Made by a program: the position numbers and the translations under genes
In this document: positions 7,957 through 13,154 of the stretch, in pieces
Layout: each line of letters starts with the position of its first letter
Numbering within the stretch: position 1 is the stretch's first letter
Notes under the pieces: model-generated
Told to the model about the DNA's origin: nothing
What the model saw: only the letters and a program-made list of their open reading frames with translations
Databases searched by the model: none
Assembly: GCA_037447235.1 (NCBI GenBank)
Contig: JBBIHC010000016.1
Location: forward strand, 1-13,154
Direction: 5' to 3'
DNA: 13,154 nt
DNA from: JAVZJR01 sp037447235
GTDB taxonomy: Archaea > Micrarchaeota > Micrarchaeia > Anstonellales > Bilamarchaeaceae

Positions 7957-8859
7957 ATGCGTGTTTTAATTCTCGGCGGTAATGGGATGCTTGGGCATCA
8001 ACTTTGTCGGGTTCTACCCGATCGGATGCAAGTCTGGGCAACCTTTCGAGAAGACGTTACCCGTTATACCCACTTTGGCCTTTTGCCTGAGGAGCGCATG
8101 ATTGGGAGCGTTGAGGTACAAGATACGACTCGCGTGGGCAAGATTCTGGACACTGTGATGCCGGATGCGGTTGTGAACGCAGTAGGCATTGTCAAACAGC
8201 GCGACGAGGCGAAACAAGCAACGCCTTCCATTCAGATCAATGCTTTGTTTCCGCACCAACTTGCCGATCTGTGCAACCAGCGCGGCATTCGTGTGGTCCA
8301 AATTTCCACCGATTGTGTCTTCTCTGGTTCTCGCGGCAACTATACGGAAATTGATGTTCCTGATCCGGTGGATCTTTATGGGCGCACCAAATTGCTCGGT
8401 GAGCTGAATCGTCCAGGCTGCCTGACGCTGCGTACCTCCATTATTGGCTGGCAGTTGAATAGTTTTTCTGGCCTGTTGAGTTGGTTTGCTTTGCAACGCA
8501 AAAAACATATCAAAGGCTATCGTAAGGCAATCTACAGTGGTTTTTCCACAAAGGTCATAGCCAACTTGATTGGCGACATCCTACAGACCCGCCCTGATCT
8601 GACCGGCCTGTATCACGTAGCCAGCGAACCGATCTCGAAGTATGATCTGCTGGCACAGCTGCGCGATATACTGGGATGGGACGACATTGAGATTGAACCC
8701 GATGACCAATTCTTCTGCGACCGCAGTCTGGTAGGAACGCGTTTTACCGCTGCGACAGGATGGCGCTCGCCCACCTGGAAAACCATGCTGCATGGGCTGG
8801 CAGAAGAGTGGACGCAGTACGCTGAATATTATGCGGAGATCAAAAATGATTCAATCTGA
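7957..8859 (+). CDS. RmlD-like NAD(P)-dependent nucleotide-sugar 4-keto reductase (SDR)
   Basis: A 300-residue extended short-chain dehydrogenase related to dTDP-4-dehydrorhamnose reductase (RmlD/RfbD). The N-terminal cofactor loop is GGNGMLG (residues 7-13). STDCVF (117-122) supplies the catalytic Ser/Thr region, and Y141 and K145 in YGRTK form the YxxxK pair. RTSIIGW and YHVASEPISKYDLL are also typical of RmlD-type proteins. It should reduce a 4-keto nucleotide sugar with NAD(P)H. Because a WecB-type 2-epimerase follows and a dehydratase remnant lies between, I favour a WbvR-like role: reducing a UDP-4-keto-6-deoxy-HexNAc to UDP-L-RhaNAc, or an FnlB/CapF-like step. A true dTDP-L-rhamnose role is less likely, since RmlA, B and C are absent from the window. 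Its last 14 bases overlap the next reading frame. The start at ATG 7957 is fixed by AAAGGAG and the cofactor loop position. Confidence 0.85.
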   Translation: MRVLILGGNGMLGHQLCRVLPDRMQVWATFREDVTRYTHFGLLPEERMIGSVEVQDTTRVGKILDTVMPDAVVNAVGIVKQRDEAKQATPSIQINALFPHQLADLCNQRGIRVVQISTDCVFSGSRGNYTEIDVPDPVDLYGRTKLLGELNRPGCLTLRTSIIGWQLNSFSGLLSWFALQRKKHIKGYRKAIYSGFSTKVIANLIGDILQTRPDLTGLYHVASEPISKYDLLAQLRDILGWDDIEIEPDDQFFCDRSLVGTRFTAATGWRSPTWKTMLHGLAEEWTQYAEYYAEIKNDSI

Positions 8860-9001
8860 TGAGGAAAAATTGTTTTTTTTAAATCATCAAGCCGTTCTGG
8901 TAACTGGTGGGATTGGCTTTCTTTCCCAGTGGCTGACTACAGACGAGTTGACCAGGATTATCGAATCAACTGAACAAGATAATGGGATAGGGAAGCCATG
9001 A
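8846..9001 (+). pseudogene. Probable internally deleted remnant of a nucleotide-sugar 4,6-dehydratase
   Basis: A 51-codon frame from ATG 8846, with CGGAG at 8834-8838, that overlaps the reductase gene by 14 bases and the epimerase start as ATGA (8998-9001). Residues 15-25 read QAVLVTGGIGF, like the N-terminal NAD-binding segment (VLVTGGTGSFG) of FnlA/CapE/WbvB and PseB-type dehydratases. From residue 28, QWLTTDELTRII resembles the C-terminal end I recall for such enzymes. The family is usually about 330-345 residues, so roughly 290 codons would be missing in frame, with both gene ends and both overlaps kept. That is what a clean internal deletion would leave. A Rossmann fold cannot form from 51 residues, so it should be inactive as a dehydratase. 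The match is short and made by eye, so a genuine small protein remains possible. A T8 run (8873-8880) lies in its 5' part. Confidence 0.55.
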
Positions 9002-10080
9002 AAGTTCTAACGGTCTTGGGTACACGTCCCGAAATTATCCGTCTTAGCCGGATCATAGAAAAACTGGACGCTACTTCTCAACACGTGTTGGTCCATACTG
9101 GGCAGAATTATGACCCTCATCTCAATGATGTTTTCTTTCAGCAATTGGGCATTCGCGCGCCGGATTATTACCTGAATGCGCAGGGTAGTTTAGGCGAGCA
9201 AACAAGCATCATCCTGGCTGGAACGGAAAAGATTTTGCTGGAAGAAAAGCCCGATAAACTTCTCGTCTTGGGAGACACGAACAGCGCGCTATCTGCTATC
9301 ATTGCCAAACGTTATGGCATTCCTGTCTATCATATGGAAGCGGGCAATCGTTGTTATGACGATCGGGTGCCGGAAGAAGTCAATCGGCGGATCATTGACC
9401 ACAGCAGTGATGTACTTATGCCCTATACAGAGCGCAGTCGGCAGAACTTACTGCGGGAAGGAATCCCTGGCCAGCACATTTATGTAACCGGGAATCCGAT
9501 CCTGGAAGTAATCCGGCACTATGATTCTCAGATTAGGGCTTCCACGATTCTCCATGACTTAGCCCTGGAAACTGGGCGATACTTCTTAGTCACCTTGCAT
9601 CGGGCAGAAAACGTTGACGTAGAGAAAAGGCTGCGTGAGTTTGCGCTTGCTTTGGACATGTTACAACAGAGACACGCCCTCCCCATCGTGGTTAGCACAC
9701 ACCCACATACGCGTGCGCGTCTGGAAAGTTTTGGGATTGTCACTGAAAACCCGGATGTTCGCTTTTTGCAGCCCTTTGGGTTCTTCGATTTTATTGCATT
9801 GGAGCAAAATGCCACCTGTGTACTGAGCGACAGCGGCACGGTGCAAGAAGAGTGTGCCATTTTCAAGGTCGCCAATATCACTTTGCGCGATGTCACCGAG
9901 CGGCCAGAAACTATCGAATGCGGCAGCAATATTCTAACAGGAGCGAACGCTGAGAACATCGTCTGCAGCGTAAGCCTCGTTTTGGCTCGAAAAAGTGATT
10001 GGAAGGTTCCCTCCGAATATCTCATCGAGAATGTGAGCGACACTGTTATCAAAATACTGCATGGATACCTATGGCGATAG
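8998..10080 (+). CDS. wecB: UDP-N-acetylglucosamine 2-epimerase family, non-hydrolysing (WecB/WbvD/FnlC-like)
   Basis: A 360-residue enzyme of the GT-B-like epimerase family, which inverts C-2 of a UDP-HexNAc via elimination and re-addition of UDP. The N-terminus MKVLTVLGTRPEIIRLS is diagnostic. Residues equivalent to the E. coli WecB active site are present: D93 in LGDTNS, E114 in HMEAGNR, E126 in VPEEVNR and H201 in TLHRAEN. STHPHTRARLE and LSDSGTVQEEC complete the UDP site. The EAGNRC and VPEEVNRRIIDH variants resemble what I recall for the WbjD/FnlC/WbvD branch rather than housekeeping WecB. Coming after an RmlD-like reductase, it may convert UDP-L-RhaNAc to UDP-L-QuiNAc, or UDP-L-PneuNAc to UDP-L-FucNAc; a UDP-ManNAc role is the alternative. 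Its ATG overlaps the remnant stop, with AGGGAAG just upstream, and its 3' end overlaps the next gene by ten bases. Confidence 0.92.
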   Translation: MKVLTVLGTRPEIIRLSRIIEKLDATSQHVLVHTGQNYDPHLNDVFFQQLGIRAPDYYLNAQGSLGEQTSIILAGTEKILLEEKPDKLLVLGDTNSALSAIIAKRYGIPVYHMEAGNRCYDDRVPEEVNRRIIDHSSDVLMPYTERSRQNLLREGIPGQHIYVTGNPILEVIRHYDSQIRASTILHDLALETGRYFLVTLHRAENVDVEKRLREFALALDMLQQRHALPIVVSTHPHTRARLESFGIVTENPDVRFLQPFGFFDFIALEQNATCVLSDSGTVQEECAIFKVANITLRDVTERPETIECGSNILTGANAENIVCSVSLVLARKSDWKVPSEYLIENVSDTVIKILHGYLWR

Positions 10081-10910
10081 ATAGATTTCCTCTCGTTTCA
10101 ATCATTACACCTGTTTATAACGGCGCAGAATACTTGGAGGATCTGATCCAGAGCGTTTTACAGCAGGATTACCCAAACATCGAGCATCTGGTCATTGATG
10201 ATGGCTCTCAGGACGAGGGTGCTACCGTTGCAATTCTAAAAAAATTTCCTCGCCTTCGTTGGTGGAGTCATGAGAACAAGGGACAGTATGCTACTATGAA
10301 CGAAGGGTTGCTTGCTGCGCAAGGCGAGTATGTATGCTTTGTCAGCGCCGATGACATTGTGTCTCCAGGTGCTGTCACAGCAGCCATGAGGTTTTTGCAT
10401 GAACAGCAGGGCTATGATGGTGTGTTTGGGGTTACTGGTTATATAGACCTGGCTGGCAACAATTCCCCTTACTTTGTCCCTTTTCGAAATGCACCTGTTT
10501 GCTTCTACCCTTATTTTGCTCATATATCTCACTGTTCGCTCTATATCAGAAGATCATCCCTCTTAGTGCATAAGTTGTTATTCGACCCATCCTTACGTTT
10601 TATCGGTGACTATGATTGGATAGTGCGTATTTACAAAAGCGGATTACGGATAGGCGTGATTAACCAACAATTGTCAAAGGTAAGAATTCATCCAAGTCAA
10701 ACCACTCAAAAGCAGTATGATGCAATTCGATTGGAAAAACAGAGGAGGAAACGAGAGATTTTGGAGGATTATAATTTCAATAAGGTGGTTTACTTTCTAT
10801 TGTCGAATGCTTATATTATGCAAGTAAGAGCCTGGAAAGTCGGCTTGATATTGCGAGACAGTGGTGTGAAGGGTGTTGTCGAAAGATTGGTTAGGTGGTA
10901 TGAGAAATAA
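10071..10910 (+). CDS. Glycosyltransferase family 2 (GT-A fold)
   Basis: A 279-residue protein from ATG 10071, overlapping the epimerase gene by ten bases; earlier in-frame starts (from 9999) lie inside that gene and would place extra residues before the conserved strand. VSIITPVYNGAEYLEDLIQS (9-28) and VIDDGSQDEG (41-50) form the nucleotide-binding part. SADDIV (92-97) stands where the metal-binding DxD is expected, and GDYDWIVRI (179-187) supplies the usual acidic residue before Trp. NKGQYATMNEGLLAAQGEYV between them is also typical of GT2. The protein is soluble, with a basic C-terminal region (KQRRKRE) that could hold it at the membrane. It probably transfers one sugar to the growing glycan; donor unknown. 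It is followed by the longest gap in the cluster. Confidence 0.88.
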   Translation: MAIDRFPLVSIITPVYNGAEYLEDLIQSVLQQDYPNIEHLVIDDGSQDEGATVAILKKFPRLRWWSHENKGQYATMNEGLLAAQGEYVCFVSADDIVSPGAVTAAMRFLHEQQGYDGVFGVTGYIDLAGNNSPYFVPFRNAPVCFYPYFAHISHCSLYIRRSSLLVHKLLFDPSLRFIGDYDWIVRIYKSGLRIGVINQQLSKVRIHPSQTTQKQYDAIRLEKQRRKREILEDYNFNKVVYFLLSNAYIMQVRAWKVGLILRDSGVKGVVERLVRWYEK

Positions 10911-10930
10911 ATGTAGCCCAGGCCGGTTCT

Positions 10931-10974
10931 ATGACCAAAGAGATGAGCATATGTTGTAGTATCTTGGTGGTCAT
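10931..10974 (+). repeat. Imperfect inverted repeat in the 93-base gap before the sulfotransferase gene
   Basis: ATGACCA (10931-10937) pairs with TGGTCAT (10968-10974). After a two-base bulge (10966-10967), AAGA (10938-10941) pairs with TCTT (10962-10965), leaving a 20-base loop. No T-run follows, so it does not look like a Rho-independent terminator. It could be an RNA hairpin, an operator, or chance. It is the only notable structure I see between 10911 and 11003, and I recognise no convincing -35/-10 pair there. Confidence 0.35.
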
Positions 10975-11003
10975 GAGAGATTGTCAAACGTAATGGGTGT
11001 ATT

Positions 11004-11932
11004 GTGAAAAGTCCAATTTTTATCCTAGGCGCCCATAAATCCGGTACGAGTCTGCTCCGCAGTCTATTGGATGGGCATCCCGACCTGTTCGTTATTCCGT
11101 TGGAGACGCATGTTTTTCAAGCGGCCGGTTACTGGGTTGATTATTCGCTGTCTTCAGAAAGACCTCAGTCTAAGTCGTTCGATGAAATTAAACAAGCGTA
11201 CAGGGATGTGGTTTCATTGTACAACTCTGATACTAATCAGGTTGCTGATGCCAATTTAGTAAACCGGATTGATATTGAGGCCTTTCAGAGAACAATGCAG
11301 CCTCCTGTGGAAGACTTTAAAGGTTTAATAGAATTATATTTCAAGGCCATTTATACGAGCCTTTATCGAGAAAACATGCCTCCTGGGAAACGTGTAGTCG
11401 AAAAATCCGTTGAAAATGCTGAATTTGCGGTAGACCTGCAAAAACTATTCCCGGATGCGAAGTTCGTACATATCATGCGCAACCCCTATGCAAATATTGT
11501 GGCGCTCCGCAGAACATTTAAGGGAAATTACTACGTTTTTTTAATCGCATGTTCTCTTCCTTGTACAATTCTTGGTATTATTTGTATCGCAATAAGAGAA
11601 TCGTAGACAACTACCAAATAATTCGATATGAGGATTTACTTACTGATCCTGAAGCCACCATGCGTCATATCGCTTTGTTCCTGGGTATCCCTTACTACGA
11701 TGAAGTCATGAATAAGCCTACCAGTTTGGGACAGCCATGGGCAGGGAATAGCAGCCGCGGCTTGAAGTTCAATCAAGTTGCAGCCAGCAATCTGGATTTA
11801 TGGAAAGGGGAAATCAATCTGTTAGAGATACTTATCATTAACAAGTTTTTTAAATTCGTGCTGCGCGATTTTGGATATGAACTGCTTTCACCGAGCAAGT
11901 CCGCTTTACTAAACCGCATTCTGCGATCTTGA
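11004..11932 (+). pseudogene. Sulfotransferase, split by a -1 frameshift at a T7 tract
   Basis: A PAPS-dependent sulfotransferase (Sulfotransfer_1/3-like) that would sulfate a sugar hydroxyl. It starts at GTG 11004 with only a weak ribosome binding site. The first frame has the 5'-phosphosulfate loop LGAHKSGTS (residues 8-16) and the 3'-phosphate motif IMRNPYANIVALRR (R159). At T7 (11536-11542) this frame loses similarity and stops at TAG 11604-11606, giving 200 residues. The frame one base back continues correctly: NRMFSSLYNSWYYLY, IIRYEDLLTDP, GLKFNQV and FGYELL, to TGA 11930-11932. Restoring one T (T8) gives a full 309-residue enzyme, the normal size for the family. The tract also reads U UUU UUA in the upstream frame, a classic -1 slippery heptamer, so frameshifted expression is possible. 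A homopolymer error or a recent mutation is at least as likely. The ATG at 11549 is unlikely to be an independent start. Confidence 0.85.
11537..11543 (+). other. U UUU UUA slippery heptamer at the sulfotransferase frame break
   Basis: In the upstream reading frame the codons are GTT TTT TTA, so positions 11537-11543 form X XXY YYZ. A -1 slip leads directly into AAT CGC ATG, the frame of the downstream half. Seven bases later TTCTCTT (11552-11558) can pair with AAGAGAA (11594-11600) around a 35-base loop. This stem is weak, with possibly a G-U pair added (11551/11601). The spacing is suitable for frameshift stimulation, but the stem may be chance. What is seen is the heptamer and the frame relation; programmed use is inference. 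Confidence 0.4.
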
Positions 11933-11952
11933 CCAGCCTCGTCTCCCTTTCA

Positions 11953-13154
11953 ATGATCGTCATCTTTACAGATTCCTATCCATACGATGCTGGAGCGGAG
12001 CAAACTTTCCTAGACATTGAGATCCAGCATCTGCAGAAGTGCTTCGACCACATCGTTGTTGTCCCCAAGAAATGCCAGGGGAGTTTGCTTCCTCTTCCAG
12101 ACAGCGTTCAAGTGGATGAGGGTTATGCAATTTACATCAAAGAGAATTCGCATCTCCCAAACTTGGTCTGTAAAGCGCTGTCTTTGCCAAGCTTCTTGCG
12201 GGAGATACGTTCTCGTCCAACACTTTTTCTCCACCCGGCAAAATTCCTCAGGTTATTTCTCTTTTTGGGCCGGGCAGGATTGACCTTTGATTGGATTCTG
12301 CAATGGAATAGTGATCCGGGTCAGTGCTTTTTTTATAGTTATTGGTTCGATCATGTTGCCATGGGGCTGAGGCTGGTCAAGGAACGCTTCCCTCAAGTGA
12401 AGATCGTCTCACGGGCACACGGTTATGATATTTATGAAGAACAGTATTTCCCTTACTATTGGCCGTTGAGAAGAGAAACTCTTGCGGGCTTGAATAAATT
12501 GTTCACTGCCTCTAATGATGGCAGGAACTATTTCCGTAGGCGTTACCCGGATTTTCACGACCTGTTCGAGACATCACATCTGGGTGTGCGAGATCCAGGC
12601 TTTCGATCTCGCGCCTCTATGGATGGTGTTCTCAGAATTGTCTCTTGCTCTCACATTATTCCATTGAAACGCGTTGGATTGTTGTTGCGAGGAATCGCTC
12701 TCGCGGCCCGAATGCGACCAACGCAAAGATTCGAGTGGCGCCATTTTGGAGAGGGTAAGAGTAGGAGATCTTTGCAAGAAGCGACACGCAGAATCTTCCC
12801 ATCGAATGCGACAGGAGTTCTTCCTGGTTACACGCCTAACAAAAACATTATGGAGCATTATCGAGATCAGCCCGTGGATGTATTCGTAAACTTAAGCACA
12901 ACAGAAGGTGGGGCTCCTGTTTCTATCCAGGAAGCCATCTCATGTGGCATCCCTGTCATTGCCACCAATGTCGGCGGAAATCCCGAGATTGTCTCTGAAC
13001 GCAACGGCATACTGTTAAGTCCCAATCCAACGCCAGAAGAAGTCGCTCAGGCTTTGTTGAAGATGTGCGACAATCCTGAAATGACTTCCAGGATGAGAGA
13101 GGGCAGCCGCAATCTATGGCAAGAAAGATATAATGCCGATATCAATTTCCGTGC
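11953..13154 (+). CDS. Glycosyltransferase, GT-B fold (GT4-like), 3' end outside window
   Basis: An open frame of 400 complete codons runs from ATG 11953 to the right edge without a stop; its end lies beyond the window. The N-terminus MIVIFTDSYPYDAGAEQTFL gives the first strand and the acceptor-side loop. IVSRAHGYDIYEEQY lies near residues 150-165, FEWRHFGEG begins the donor half, and GYTPNKNIMEHYRDQPVDVF precedes the donor site. That site reads LSTTEGGAPVSIQEAISCG, with E318 and E327 as the two acidic residues, separated by eight rather than the more usual seven. PVIATNVGGNPEIV and NGILLSPNPTPEEV follow. It is probably missing only a short C-terminal tail. No clear ribosome binding site precedes the ATG. 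An in-frame TTG at 11929, overlapping the sulfotransferase stop, would add eight residues and is an alternative start. It should add a sugar to the same glycan; specificity unknown. Confidence 0.85.
   Translation, partial: MIVIFTDSYPYDAGAEQTFLDIEIQHLQKCFDHIVVVPKKCQGSLLPLPDSVQVDEGYAIYIKENSHLPNLVCKALSLPSFLREIRSRPTLFLHPAKFLRLFLFLGRAGLTFDWILQWNSDPGQCFFYSYWFDHVAMGLRLVKERFPQVKIVSRAHGYDIYEEQYFPYYWPLRRETLAGLNKLFTASNDGRNYFRRRYPDFHDLFETSHLGVRDPGFRSRASMDGVLRIVSCSHIIPLKRVGLLLRGIALAARMRPTQRFEWRHFGEGKSRRSLQEATRRIFPSNATGVLPGYTPNKNIMEHYRDQPVDVFVNLSTTEGGAPVSIQEAISCGIPVIATNVGGNPEIVSERNGILLSPNPTPEEVAQALLKMCDNPEMTSRMREGSRNLWQERYNADINFR

Noticed and set aside
8014..8508. 164-codon open frame on the - strand
   Set aside because: It is opposite the RmlD-like reductase, which has clear cofactor and YxxxK motifs.
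8873..8881. T8 tract and U UUU UUA heptamer in the dehydratase remnant as a frameshift signal
   Set aside because: The frame after it without any slip already gives VLVTGG, and the -1 frame gives no recognisable sequence.
9528..10052. 174-codon open frame on the - strand
   Set aside because: It is antisense to the epimerase gene, whose catalytic motifs are intact; its low-complexity, Ser/Arg/Thr-rich translation is typical of shadow frames.
10929..10980. Rho-independent terminator after the GT2 gene
   Set aside because: The hairpin has a two-base bulge and a 20-base loop, and no T-run follows.
11549..11932. A separate 127-residue gene starting at ATG 11549
   Set aside because: It is the C-terminal half of the sulfotransferase. 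Family-like sequence (FFNR) is already present upstream of this ATG in the same frame, and no ribosome binding site precedes it.
12328..12334. Another T7 tract as a second frameshift site
   Set aside because: The glycosyltransferase frame reads through it unchanged with family-like sequence on both sides.
12674..12889. 71-codon + strand frame
   Set aside because: It is a shadow of the edge-truncated glycosyltransferase that runs from 11953 in another frame.

Overview
The window is part of a surface-polysaccharide or glycan biosynthesis cluster. All genes are on the + strand and tightly packed, and both ends are cut by the window edge. I cannot name the organism. The mixed base composition, the style of the glycosyltransferases and the RmlD-like plus WecB-like pair would fit an environmental bacterium such as a Chloroflexota (Anaerolineae) member, but that is only an impression. 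No rRNA, tRNA, CRISPR array, transposase or integrase is visible.

Layout: the 3' part of a TylF/MycF-type O-methyltransferase, broken by an in-frame amber codon (1-375); an AT-rich class I methyltransferase with paired CxxC motifs (404-1339); a GC-rich AsnB-type amidotransferase/synthetase (1350-3281); two GT-B glycosyltransferases (3278-4489, 4494-5675); a Methyltransf_24-like protein (5700-6749); a third GT-B glycosyltransferase that looks paralogous to the first (6756-7955); an RmlD-like reductase (7957-8859); a 51-codon frame that looks like an internally deleted nucleotide-sugar dehydratase (8846-9001); a WecB/WbvD/FnlC-type 2-epimerase (8998-10080); a GT2 glycosyltransferase (10071-10910); a sulfotransferase split by a -1 frameshift at a T7 tract (11004-11932); and a further GT-B glycosyltransferase running off the right edge (11953-13154).

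Together these genes would make one or more unusual activated sugars, assemble them with at least five glycosyltransferases, and decorate the product by methylation, amidation and sulfation. The reductase/epimerase pair matches the last two steps of the UDP-L-RhaNAc/UDP-L-QuiNAc or UDP-L-FucNAc routes. The dehydratase that starts those routes is present only as a remnant that still carries its start, its glycine-rich motif, a plausible C-terminus and its overlaps with both neighbours. No flippase, polymerase or ABC exporter lies in the window.

The most notable observation is that three genes carry independent, simple lesions (nonsense, internal deletion, homopolymer frameshift) in an otherwise well-kept operon. 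This could be recent decay, phase or frameshift control of decoration genes, or assembly error. The sequence alone cannot decide between these.
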